Source: QHWT01 sp963755695
GTDB taxonomy: Bacteria; Acidobacteriota; Vicinamibacteria; Vicinamibacterales; 2-12-FULL-66-21
Direction of reading: 5' to 3'
DNA length: 64,000 bases
NCBI GenBank assembly: GCA_963755695.1
Contig: CAVWLB010000010.1
Span: forward strand, 2,542,001 to 2,606,000
A program made the translations under genes and the position numbers. Positions 39,464 to 48,268 of the stretch are shown piece by piece (the first letter of the stretch is position 1; each line of letters starts with the position of its first letter). The notes under the pieces are model-generated. The model saw only the letters and a list, made by a program, of their open reading frames with translations. It did no database searches and was not told the DNA's origin.

Positions 39464-40401
39464 CAGTGGCGCGCTGATCGTCGACAAGCCGTCAGGACCA
39501 ACGTCGCACGACATGGTGGCGCTCGCACGTCGGGCGCTTGGCGAGTCGCGTATCGGACACACCGGTACGCTCGATCCACTGGCGACCGGCGTGCTGATCC
39601 TTTTAGTCGGACACGCCACGCGGGTGGCGCAATACCTCGTGAGCGACGAGAAGGAATATCTCGCTGACGTGCGCCTCGGCATCTCGACACCTACCTACGA
39701 CGCACAGTCACTGCCAGAAGAGGGGGCATTCAGGGCCCGCCCGAAAAGTGGGACGAACGGTGAATGTCCCGCTTTCCTCGCTCGCGCACTCGAGGGGTTC
39801 CGCGGAACGTTCCTTCAGACTCCCCCGCTCTACTCAGCAAAGAAAGTTCGGCGGCCGGCGCGCCTACGAGCACGCACGGAACGAGCAGGCCCTGGAACTG
39901 CGGCCCGTGGAGGTCACGGTTTCGACGCTGCAACTGGTCAGCTGCACACCTGATCTTGAACTCGCGCTTGCAGGTGGCTGCCTTAGCTTGCGGATCGTCT
40001 GCTCCGCCGGCTTTTACGTCCGCTCGCTCGCACATGATCTTGGCGAAGTGCTCGGCTGCGGCGCCCACCTCGAGGCGCTGCGGCGGATTCGAGCCGGGCG
40101 CTTCGGCATCGATCGCGCCGTCACGGCCGAGTCGATCGCGACGGGCCACGACACCATAAGCGACCGGTGGATTGGGACCAATGAGCTGCTGGGACACCTT
40201 CCGGCGATCACCGTGTCGGAAGAAGGTGCCCGCCGAGTGGCTCACGGCAACACGGTTTCCCTCACACACATCGTCGGTGAGGAAGCGCCGACGGTCGATT
40301 CTGGGCACATGGTGCGCTTGCTTGACGGCTCAGGCTCGGTTCTGGCCATCGCCGAACGGCGGGCCGGAGCGCTTTTGCAACCCTTGACTGTGTTGGTGTA
40401 A
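39444..40401 (+). CDS. truB: tRNA pseudouridine-55 synthase, one frameshift
   Basis: TruB isomerises U55 of the tRNA T-loop. The start ATG at 39444 lies inside the heptamer repeat, so the first residues (MSLEPSLSG) are repeat-encoded; homology proper begins at ALIVDKPSGPTSHDMVALAR. The catalytic Asp is in GHTGTLDPLATGVL. One surplus base near 39848 interrupts LQTPPLYSAKKV / GGRRAYEHARNE. FYVRSLAHDLGEVLG and the C-terminal PUA-like region follow to 40401. Restored length is about 318 aa. A less repeat-dependent start is not visible, but an upstream ATG in the repeat cannot be excluded. Confidence 0.87.
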
Positions 40402-40502
40402 AATATTGAATCGTTTCTAAATACAGCCACCAAACCGTGGCACAACGGCGGCCTGGTGCGGCGAATGATTCGTCGGCCTTCTGGGCCGTGCGTGGAGGTC
40501 AA

Positions 40503-40769
40503 GTGCTCAGTAAGGATCGCAAGACCGAAGTCATCGGCAGTTACCGGACACACGACGGCGACACGGGTTCCCCCGAAGTCCAGGTCGCCCTCCTCAGCGA
40601 GCGAATCAATTACCTCACCGAACATTTCAAGTCGCACGCAAAGGATCATCATTCGCGCCGAGGGCTGCTGAAGCTCGTCGGGCAGCGTCGCCGCCTGCTG
40701 GATTACCTGAAGCGCAAGGACACGGATCGCTATGCCGATCTGATCAAGCGCCTCGGGATCCGCAAGTAA
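40503..40769 (+). CDS. rpsO: 30S ribosomal protein S15
   Basis: An intact 88-aa protein from the GTG at 40503, chosen because S15 begins at LSKDRKTEVI and a ribosome site (ggaggt) precedes it. The core DTGSPEVQVALLSERINYL, HFKSHAKDHHSRRGLLKLVG and RRRLLDYLKRKD is canonical. The 101-nt leader (40402-40502) contains several GC-rich inverted repeats and a TTGACT near 40384; S15 often autoregulates through its leader, but no specific structure can be proven. It is followed directly by a repeat-derived hairpin and pnp. Confidence 0.95.
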   Translation: MLSKDRKTEVIGSYRTHDGDTGSPEVQVALLSERINYLTEHFKSHAKDHHSRRGLLKLVGQRRRLLDYLKRKDTDRYADLIKRLGIRK

Positions 40770-40771
40770 TC

Positions 40772-40866
40772 GGCTTCAGGCTTCAGGCTTCAGGCCTCAG
40801 GCTTCGGGAGCATCGAGAATTCCCGAAGTCCGTACCTGAAGCCCGACGCCTGAAGCCTGAAGCCCC
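40772..40866 (+). repeat. ggcttca heptamer block forming a large hairpin between rpsO and pnp
   Basis: Left copies ggcttca (from 40772) pair with inverse copies cctgaag on the right. Arms 40772-40788 and 40848-40864 are perfectly complementary over 17 bp. An inner stem cttcggga (40802-40809) / tcccgaag (40821-40828) closes it. It starts just after the S15 stop and ends 35 nt before the pnp ATG. Confidence 0.92.
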
Positions 40867-40901
40867 CTAGGAAGCTGGCGCAGCTCACAGAAAGATTCAC
40901 T

Positions 40902-43113
40902 ATGCACACACGTAACATTTCGGTTGGCGGACGTACCATCTCGCTGGAGACGGGGCGCCTCGCCAAGCAGGCGGACGGCTCCGTCCTGGTCAGGTCTGGC
41001 GATACCGTCGTTCTGGTCACCGCGTGCGCGGCGGCCGGTGCGCGCGAAGGAATCGATTTTCTTCCGCTGACCGTCGACTACCGCGAGTACACCTACGCAT
41101 CGGGCCGCATCCCCGGCGGATTCTTCAAGCGCGAAGGCAAACCAAGCGAAAAAGAAGTTCTCACGAGCCGCCTGATCGATCGGCCGATCCGGCCGCTTTT
41201 CCCGAACGGCTGGCGGCATGAAACGCAGGTCATCGCGTTGCTGCTCTCGGCTGATGCGGAGAACGACTCCGACGTTCTCGCCATCACCGGCGCGTCAGCC
41301 GCGCTGGCGCTCTCGAGCATTCCCTTCACCAAAACGCTCGCCGGCGTCCGCGTGGGTCTCGTCGGTAATGACTACATCATCAATCCCACCTTCGAGCAGC
41401 GCAGGCAGTCGCGTCTCGACCTAATCGTCGCCGGCACGAAAGACGCCATCATGATGGTGGAAGCGGGCGCCAAGGAGGTCTCCGAAGAGGAGGTCGTCCA
41501 GGCATTCGAACAGGCGCAGGCCGCGATCAGGGAGATCGTGAGCGGCATCGAGGCGCTGGCGCGCGAGGCCGGCAAGAAGAAGATCGAGTTCGCGAAGAAG
41601 GACATCAGCCACGACTTCTACCGGGAGGTCGAAGAGAAGGTCTACATGCCGCTCGCCGAGGCGATGCGCATCAAGGACAAGCTCGAGAACTACGGAACGG
41701 TCGATCAGGTGTTGGCCGACCTCGTGGGCACGATCCCCGAGGAGGAAGTCGAGCGGCGCACCGAGGCCAAGGCGATCTTCAAAGAGCTGAAAGAAAAGGT
41801 GATGCGCGACGAAGCGCTCGACCGCGGCCGTCGTCTCGATGGCCGCCGCTTCGACGAGATTCGGCCGATCAGCATCGAGGTCGGGGTGCTGCCCCGCACG
41901 CACGGCTCCGCCGTCTTCCAGCGCGGCGAGACGCAAGCGCTGGTCACCGCGACGCTGGGCACCGCCGAAGATCAGCAGAAGGTTGAAACCGTCGACGGCG
42001 AAACCTGGAAGCGCTTCATGCTCCACTACAACTTCCCGCCGTTCTCGGTGGGTGAAGTGGCGTTCCTGCGCGGTCCCGGCAGGCGCGAGATCGGCCACGG
42101 CGCGCTCGCGGAGCGCGCGCTCGGATCGATGATTCCGGCTGAAGAGAACTTCCCGTACACCGTTCGCGTGGTTTCCGACATCCTCGAGTCGAACGGCTCC
42201 TCGTCGATGGCATCGGTCTGCGGTGGATCGCTCGCGATGATGGACGCGGGCGTGCCGTTGAAGTCGCCGGTCTCCGGCATCGCCATGGGTCTCATCATGG
42301 ACGAGCAGACCGGAAAGTACGCCGATCCTCTCGGACATCGCCGGCGCCGAGGATCATTACGGCGACATGGACTTCAAGGTCGCCGGGTCGGCCAGCGGCA
42401 TCACCGCCCTCCAGATGGACATCAAGGTGTCCGGTATCACGATGGACATCATGCGCAAGGCGCTCGAACAGGCGCACGTCGGCCGCATGCAGATCCTCGA
42501 CAAGATGCAGAGCACGCTCGGCACCGCGCGCGACAACGTCTCGACCTACGCCCCGCGCATCGTCACGATCCGGATACCGGTCGATAAGATCCGCGACGTC
42601 ATCGGCCCGGGAGGCAAGATGATCCGGAGCATCATCGAACGCACCGGTGTGAAGATCGACGTCGAGGACGATGGTCGGGTGAACGTGGCATCGGCCGACG
42701 AGGCGTCGGCGCAGAAGGCAATCAGTATCATTCAGGAACTGACCGCGACGCCGGAACTGAACAAGACCTACATGGGCAAGGTCCAGCGAATCACTGATTT
42801 CGGCGCGTTCGTCGAGATCATGCCTGGACTCGATGGCCTACTGCACGTCTCGGAAATCGCGCACTATCGGGTCAAGGACGTGCGCGACGAAATGAAGGAA
42901 GGCGATCAGGTCATGGTGAAGGTGATCAACATCGATCCATCCGGTAAGATTCGCCTCAGTCGGAAGGCCTTGCTGGCCCCTCCCGAAGGGGCCGAAGTGC
43001 CCCAGGGTGGCGGCGGAGAGTCACACGGCGACCGCTCGCGAGGGGATCGTCACCGCGGTCCGCGTCACGGCGACCACCATCGTCGAGACCGCGAACCGGC
43101 ATCGCGGGAGTAA
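40902..43113 (+). CDS. pnp: Polynucleotide phosphorylase, one frameshift
   Basis: This 3'-to-5' phosphorolytic exonuclease forms part of the degradosome. The ATG at 40902 begins MHTRNISVGGRTISLETGRL. The first RNase PH domain (FFKREGKPSEKEVLTSRLID), helical linker and second RNase PH domain (LPRTHGSAVFQRGETQALVT, GPGRREIGHGALAERAL) are in one frame. One surplus C near 42327 splits LSDIAGAEDHYGDMDFKVAG, a catalytic-domain motif, from what precedes. KH (IRDVIGPGGKMIRSII) and S1 (GKVQRITDFGAFVEIMPGLDG) follow, then a His/Arg/Asp-rich tail. Restored length is about 737 aa. It is the last gene of the rimP operon. Confidence 0.93.
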
Positions 43114-43144
43114 CGGGACGCGGCGAACAGGGACGGGGGCAGTG

Positions 43145-43190
43145 AGCCGGTCTACCTGTCCCGAAATAGACCGGCTGGCGACCTTTTACC
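43145..43190 (+). terminator. Hairpin after pnp, likely operon terminator
   Basis: A perfect 10-bp stem agccggtcta (43145-43154) / tagaccggct (43167-43176) lies 32 bp after the pnp stop. It is followed by ggcgaccttttac, a weak T tract. Confidence 0.6.
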
Positions 43191-43299
43191 CGCCGGCCGC
43201 GTCTAACGTATAGCTGCCGACGGACGATAAGGAATACAGATCCGTATTTCATCTGTGTTTTGAACGGTCCTCTGTGGCGTTACCCCCAGGGAGAAAACC

Positions 43300-43659
43300 A
43301 TGGCACGTCATCAGTGGACGGTCTTCGCCACCCTTTCGGCGGCTGTGGTATGCCTCGTTGCGGCTGCCGCGCAGGAGCAGGGTGCCGGGCGGGAGTTCAA
43401 GGTCGTCGGCTCGCATAACGCCTTCCAGCCCTCGACGATCGAGGTCAATCGCAACGACCTGGTGAAAATCAGCTTCACCTCGGAAGACATTGCCCACAGC
43501 TTTACCGTGGATAGCTACCGGATCTCGAAGCGCGCCGGTGTCGGACAATCGGTGACGTTCGAATTCCGCGCCGACCAGCCGGGCACGTTTACTTACTACT
43601 GCAACCTGTCGCAGGACGACGGGTGCAGGAACATGAAGGGCCGGCTGGTGGTGCGCTGA
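43300..43659 (+). CDS. Secreted cupredoxin-like copper protein with altered ligand
   Basis: A 119-aa protein with a signal peptide (residues 1-24). The fold is cupredoxin: FKVVGSHNAFQPSTIEVNRND, IAHSFTVDSY and a C-terminal ligand loop PGTFTYYCNLSQDDGCRNMK. Candidate ligands are His66, Cys101, Cys109 and Met112. In CuA-type loops (C-x3-C-x3-H-x2-M) the position of Cys109 is the histidine, and the second CuA cysteine (position 105) is Gln here. It could be an electron carrier or copper chaperone. A good ribosome site (gggagaaa) precedes the ATG. It stands alone, convergent with the permease. Confidence 0.75.
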   Translation: MARHQWTVFATLSAAVVCLVAAAAQEQGAGREFKVVGSHNAFQPSTIEVNRNDLVKISFTSEDIAHSFTVDSYRISKRAGVGQSVTFEFRADQPGTFTYYCNLSQDDGCRNMKGRLVVR

Positions 43660-43667
43660 TTTCTGGC

Positions 43668-43742
43668 TTAGGTCAAGCCTCATGGCTCATGGTGGCTCAG
43701 GGCTTGAGGCGTCCTGAGCCCTGGGTCATGACCCCTGAGCCG
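43668..43742. repeat. ggctca/gcttgag heptamer block at a convergent junction
   Basis: Copies ggctcat ggtggctc agggcttgagg and the inverse cctgagccctgg make small stems (ggctcaggg near 43693 with ccctgagcc near 43731). The block overlaps the last 16-17 codons of the minus-strand permease. Confidence 0.8.
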
Positions 43743-45203
43743 GCTCTTTCGATAGCCATACACTCCGTAGAACACCACCCCCAGCGCCATCCATAGAACG
43801 AGACGCTCCCAGGTCGCACGCGGCAAGCCAAGCATCAGAACCAGCGCGACCAGCGCGGAGAGCAGCGGCATCACCGGCACCATGGGCATCCGGAAGGGAC
43901 GCGGCAGATCCGGCCGCGTGCGGCGCAGCACGATCACGCCAATCGAGACAATCACGAACGCCATCAGCGTACCGATGCTCACGAGCTGCCCGAGCGTGCT
44001 GATCGGCGTAAGGCCGGCGGCAAGAGCCACCGCCACGCCGGTAACGATCGTCGACAGGTGCGGCGTCTTGTAGCGCGGATGGACCCGGCCGGCCCATTCC
44101 GGAAGCAGGCCGTCCCTCGACATCGCGAGGAAGATGCGGGGCTGCGCCAGCATCATGACGACCATTACGGAACTGAGCGCGGCCAGCGCGCCGACGGTCA
44201 CCAGCACCTTCACCACGTTGAGCGGTGCCTCCCATGGTCCCCCGACGGCCCGCTGCGCCGCGGCATTGACGGCAACCACCAGTGGCGCCGGCTGGTTCAA
44301 CATCTGCCGGTACGGGACGATCCCGACCATCACTCCAGAGACGAACACGAACAGGATCGTGCAGATGGCGAGCGACCCCAGGATGCCACGCGGCATGTCG
44401 CGTTGCGGATTGCGTGCTTCCTGTGCGGAGGTCGACACGGCGTCGAATCCGATGTAAGCGAAGAAAATCACGCCTGCGCCCCGCAACACGCCGCTCCATC
44501 CGTACTCGCCGAACGTCCCGCTGTTTGGCGGGATGAACGGGTGCCAGTTCGCCGGGTCGATGAACAATGCTCCCGCAGCAATCACGATCAGGACGACGGC
44601 GACCTTGATCACGACAATGACGGCGTTCACGGTGGCCGATTCGCTCACGCCGACGATGAGGAGCAGCGTGACGGCGAAGGTGATCACGACCGCCGGAACA
44701 TTGAAGACAGCCGTGACCGGATCGCCGCCGGGGACCGTGATGACGCTGCCCGGCGCAGCGCTGATCGCCGCAGGAAAGCTGAGGCCGAGCTGCTGGAGCA
44801 GGGTGATGAAATTGCCGGACCAGCCGACCGCCACCGTCGCGGCGCCGAGCGCATACTCGAGGATCAGATCCCAGCCGATCACCCAGGCAACGAACTCACC
44901 GAGTGTCGCGTAGGCGTAGGTATACGCTGAGCCGGCAACCGGAACGCTGGCCGCAAATTCCGAATAGCAGAGCGCGGCGAGTACGCTGGTCAGGCCGGCC
45001 ACCACCATCGAGAGGACGATGGCTGGACCCGCGTTGGCTGCCGCCGCCTGGCCGGTCAGAACGAAGATTCCGGTGCCGATGATCGCGCCGACTCCCAGCA
45101 TGACGAGCTGCGTCGGCCCGAGCACGCGCTTCAAGGTGTCGGTTCCGTGGCCAATCTGCTCGGCTTTTATCTGTTCGATGGACTTCGTGGCAAAGAGAGA
45201 CAT
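43680..45203 (-). CDS. APC-family amino acid permease (cationic-amino-acid-transporter-like)
   Basis: I place the start at 45203 (MSLFATKSIEQIKAEQIGHG); the long open frame upstream has no homology. About 12 membrane segments are visible, beginning LGVGAIIGTGIFVLTGQAA with the APC GxGIF substrate motif, and later VIFFAYIGFDAVSTSAQEAR and PRGILGSLAICTILFV. This is the YfnA/CAT subgroup. The C-terminal 17 residues (HDPGLRTPQALSHHEP) are translated from a heptamer repeat block, so the ancestral stop was probably earlier. A 118-bp divergent region separates it from the winged-helix gene. Substrate specificity is not assigned. Confidence 0.85.
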   Translation of the reverse strand: MSLFATKSIEQIKAEQIGHGTDTLKRVLGPTQLVMLGVGAIIGTGIFVLTGQAAAANAGPAIVLSMVVAGLTSVLAALCYSEFAASVPVAGSAYTYAYATLGEFVAWVIGWDLILEYALGAATVAVGWSGNFITLLQQLGLSFPAAISAAPGSVITVPGGDPVTAVFNVPAVVITFAVTLLLIVGVSESATVNAVIVVIKVAVVLIVIAAGALFIDPANWHPFIPPNSGTFGEYGWSGVLRGAGVIFFAYIGFDAVSTSAQEARNPQRDMPRGILGSLAICTILFVFVSGVMVGIVPYRQMLNQPAPLVVAVNAAAQRAVGGPWEAPLNVVKVLVTVGALAALSSVMVVMMLAQPRIFLAMSRDGLLPEWAGRVHPRYKTPHLSTIVTGVAVALAAGLTPISTLGQLVSIGTLMAFVIVSIGVIVLRRTRPDLPRPFRMPMVPVMPLLSALVALVLMLGLPRATWERLVLWMALGVVFYGVYGYRKSRLRGHDPGLRTPQALSHHEP

Positions 45204-45321
45204 GGTCGAACCGTAGCGAACCGGCCGCGGAAAGTCCTGAATCGCGCCTGAAACGGTCGAAGAAGCCCTGAAGTTTTCCTCAAGCCCGCAGTCTGCGGGC
45301 CGATTTGCTACGATCCCGCTG

Positions 45322-47481
45322 ATGGGACCCGAGGCCGGCCAGGCCCTCGACCGGACGTCGGCACCGGCAGTCACATTCGGCTCGTTCGCGTTCGACGCGC
45401 GTAACGGCATCCTCTCACGCGCGGGAACCGAGATTCCGCTGCCGCCGCGCGTCATTGGCGTGCTCGCGCTGCTGGTGGCCAGGCCCGGGGAGGTCGTCTC
45501 TCGACAGGACCTGATGGATCGCGTCTGGAAGGACGCTTTCGTCACGGACACGTCGCTTGCCGAGGCGGTCAGTTTTCTGCGGCAGGCGCTCGGCGACGAT
45601 TCGCAGGCCCCGCGCTACATCCAGACCGTCCACCGGCGCGGCTACAGGTTCGTCGCGCCGCTGGTCTCCCCCGATTCCGCGATCGAGAAAATCCAGGAAC
45701 CGGTTGCCACGGTCGCACACGAGCCGATCGTTTCCCCGTCGATTGGACGTGAGTTGCTGCCGTGGAGCGTGGCCGCGATCTGTGCCGCGCTGGCCTGTGC
45801 CGCGCTGTGGCAGCTCGCACGACAGCCGCATCCGGCGGCGCCGCCAGCAGCGCGGTTCGAAGTGCAACCTGCCGCCGGAACCGCGTTCGACCAGCGAGCC
45901 CCGGCGCTCGATGTCTCGCCTGATGGGCGCACCATCGCCTGGTCTGCCTGCCAGACGACGACAGCGGTCTGCGCACTCTACGTCCGCCCGCTCGAGCGCC
46001 TCGACGCGACGCGGCTCGGCGGCACCGACGGAGCGACGGCGCCGTTCTTCTCTCCCGACGGACGCTGGCTGGGGTTTTTCGCGGACGGCAAACTGAAGAA
46101 GATAGCGATCGCCGGTGGCACACCGATCGCGCTCGCCGATGCGCCTTCGCCCGGCGGCGGATCGTGGAATCCCGACGGCCGCATCATCTTTGCGGGCCTC
46201 CCCGCAGGCGGCCTCTCCATCACTTCCGATCAGGGGGGCGAGGTGACACACCTGACCACGCCGCGCGTAGACCGCGGCGAGGTGCGTCACATCTGGCCGG
46301 CCTGGCTGCCGGACGGGCGCAACGTGATCTTCACGATCGCCACTTCGGCAGAACGAATCACGCCGGGACTGTTGGCGATCCTCTCGCCTCCTTCCGCGAC
46401 CTTTCGGGTGCTGCGCACGGGAGTGACGCGGGGCGTCGCGGCCGGCCGCGGCTACCTTCTGCTGACGGGCGCGCACGACGTGCAAGGGGTCTCGTTCGAC
46501 GACCGCGCCCTCGGGCTGTCCGGAGGAACCGACACGGTCCTCGGCGACCTCGCAGCGGCAGATGGCGTGGCCCAGTTCGCCGTGAGCACCAGCGGCACGC
46601 TCGTCGCCCAAACTGCGACCACCTCCGAGACCCGCGTCGCGTGGCAAGGAGATCCCGATCGCGTGCTCAACGCGGTGGCGCGTCTCTCCTCGATCGCGAT
46701 CTCCCCTGACGGGACCAGCGCCGCCGGCGTCATCAGCGACAGCAACGCATCGGATATCTGGATCGTCCGGCTCGATACGGGCGCTCTGACCCGGGCCACA
46801 TTCGGCGGCACGAACGTTTCACCCGCGTGGTCCGCGGATGGGCGTCGGCTGTTCTTCGCGACGCGCACCGATGGCCCGTTTCATCTGGTCACGCGTAAGC
46901 TCGATGAACAAGGCACGTCCCAGGTGTTGAGTGCGCCGGCGGTCCACGTCTTCCCTGCTTCCGTGTCCGGTGACGGCCGCGTCGCCGTGACGATGACGCT
47001 GCAATCGGGGCGTGTGGGCATCGGGCTGGTCAGCGCCACCGGAGGCGAGCCCCGTGTGGTGACCGATGGTCCCTTCGATGAAACGTCACCGTCGTTCTCG
47101 CGGAACGGAGACTGGCTGGCTTATGCGTCGGACGAGTCGGGCCGCTGGGAGGTGTTTGCACGACGTGTTGCCGATGGTCACCGCGTGCCGGTCTCGACCG
47201 ACGGCGGGCAGCAGCCCTCATGGAGCCACGATGGACAGTGGATCTACTTTCGCGACCACGCCCGGCTGATGCGGGCGCGATTCACGCCCGAACGGCAGCC
47301 GAACACCGAACCGCCGGAGATCGTCTTCGCACGGGCCAATGCGCGTGCGCTGGGGGTGGCCCCGGATGGCCGCCTCCTCATCGCGGAAGGTCCGGCCACG
47401 CCGGATCGCGCAGTCGTCGCGCTCGAATGGCTTCGCGACTTACGGCAGAAGCTGCCGCCGCCGATCACTGCCCCGCGGTGA
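45322..47481 (+). CDS. CadC-type winged-helix DNA-binding domain with TM segment and TolB-like propeller
   Basis: A 719-aa membrane-bound regulator. Residues about 15-110 are the OmpR/CadC winged helix (FDARNGILSRAGTEIPLPPR, VVSRQDLMDRVWKDAFVTDT, YIQTVHRRGYRF). A single TM helix lies at about 147-166 (LPWSVAAICAALACAALWQL). The remaining 550 residues are PD40/WD40 blades (VSPDGRTIAWS, FFSPDGRWLGFFADGKLKK, ISPDGTSAAGV, SWSHDGQWIYF), a likely periplasmic sensor propeller. This architecture, DNA binding inside and sensing outside without phosphorelay, is frequent in Acidobacteria. It overlaps the convergent gene downstream by 17 bp. Its ligand and target promoter are unknown; the divergent permease is a possible target. 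Confidence 0.85.
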   Translation: MGPEAGQALDRTSAPAVTFGSFAFDARNGILSRAGTEIPLPPRVIGVLALLVARPGEVVSRQDLMDRVWKDAFVTDTSLAEAVSFLRQALGDDSQAPRYIQTVHRRGYRFVAPLVSPDSAIEKIQEPVATVAHEPIVSPSIGRELLPWSVAAICAALACAALWQLARQPHPAAPPAARFEVQPAAGTAFDQRAPALDVSPDGRTIAWSACQTTTAVCALYVRPLERLDATRLGGTDGATAPFFSPDGRWLGFFADGKLKKIAIAGGTPIALADAPSPGGGSWNPDGRIIFAGLPAGGLSITSDQGGEVTHLTTPRVDRGEVRHIWPAWLPDGRNVIFTIATSAERITPGLLAILSPPSATFRVLRTGVTRGVAAGRGYLLLTGAHDVQGVSFDDRALGLSGGTDTVLGDLAAADGVAQFAVSTSGTLVAQTATTSETRVAWQGDPDRVLNAVARLSSIAISPDGTSAAGVISDSNASDIWIVRLDTGALTRATFGGTNVSPAWSADGRRLFFATRTDGPFHLVTRKLDEQGTSQVLSAPAVHVFPASVSGDGRVAVTMTLQSGRVGIGLVSATGGEPRVVTDGPFDETSPSFSRNGDWLAYASDESGRWEVFARRVADGHRVPVSTDGGQQPSWSHDGQWIYFRDHARLMRARFTPERQPNTEPPEIVFARANARALGVAPDGRLLIAEGPATPDRAVVALEWLRDLRQKLPPPITAPR

Positions 47482-48208
47482 TCCTGAAGTCGTTGCTCGA
47501 GAGATCGCCGTTGACCCGGATCGTGTCGAACGTGATGTCGTCAACGAGACGGTCCTTGCCGCCGGTCGTGGTGATGCGGAACGGCATCTGCAAGCCGTCC
47601 GCGACGCGGCGGTCGGCGAAGGTCATCGTTCCGCCGGGAAACTCGAGACGTGTCGGCAACATCGACTCGCCAAACACCAGCCGGAACAGGAAATCGTGGT
47701 TGCCGTCGATCGCTTCGACCACCCGCCCGTCGGCGCCGTAACCCGCCGAATAGATCACCGGCGACAAGTCGGCGCTCACGTATGTCGTTGCCCCCAGCAG
47801 CAAATAGGCCAGGCGGCGACGTTCCGACTGCAAGGCGGCTCGGCGAAGCGCGTCGGGAACGGTCGCCGTGCTGCCGCCGGCTCGAATTGCGCTCAGCAGG
47901 ACGTTCCGGTCGAAGCCGGAGTATCGCGTCACGTTCGCCGTCGAGTCCACGCGCAGATATCGATCAGGGAGGAGCACCTTGATCTCGGTCGTCCCGCTCT
48001 CGGTCGCGCCATCCGGCGTCGCGATGCGGATTCTTCCCTTCATGTGCAAGGCGAGCAGTTCGCGGATCGTCGCTTCGCGTCCGCTGATGTTCATTCGACT
48101 GGTACGGAACAACGATGCGGCCGCGTCGTCCCGGAAGACGACGCTGTCCTGCGCGGCGGGTGACGCGAGGGTCACGACGAACAGGAGCAAGAGACTCGAG
48201 GGTCGCAT
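47465..48208 (-). CDS. Secreted conserved hypothetical protein
   Basis: The start at 48208 (MRPSSLLLLFVVTLASPAAQ) gives a clear signal peptide; the open frame upstream is non-coding in character. The 247-aa product begins with a helical part (ISGREATIRELLALHMKGRI), then a beta-rich domain with VLLPDRYLRVDSTAN, LVFGESMLPTRLEFPGGTM and ITFDTIRVNGDLSSNDFRI. The last segments resemble outer-membrane lipoprotein-carrier folds (LolA/LolB-like), but I would not name it. It is divergent from the RNB nuclease gene, 60 bp apart. Confidence 0.6.
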   Translation of the reverse strand: MRPSSLLLLFVVTLASPAAQDSVVFRDDAAASLFRTSRMNISGREATIRELLALHMKGRIRIATPDGATESGTTEIKVLLPDRYLRVDSTANVTRYSGFDRNVLLSAIRAGGSTATVPDALRRAALQSERRRLAYLLLGATTYVSADLSPVIYSAGYGADGRVVEAIDGNHDFLFRLVFGESMLPTRLEFPGGTMTFADRRVADGLQMPFRITTTGGKDRLVDDITFDTIRVNGDLSSNDFRITAGQ

Positions 48209-48268
48209 AGACGCGGCGAACGCGCTGTATGATAGCTGACCCTGACCGCTGATCCCACGGGTCTCACG

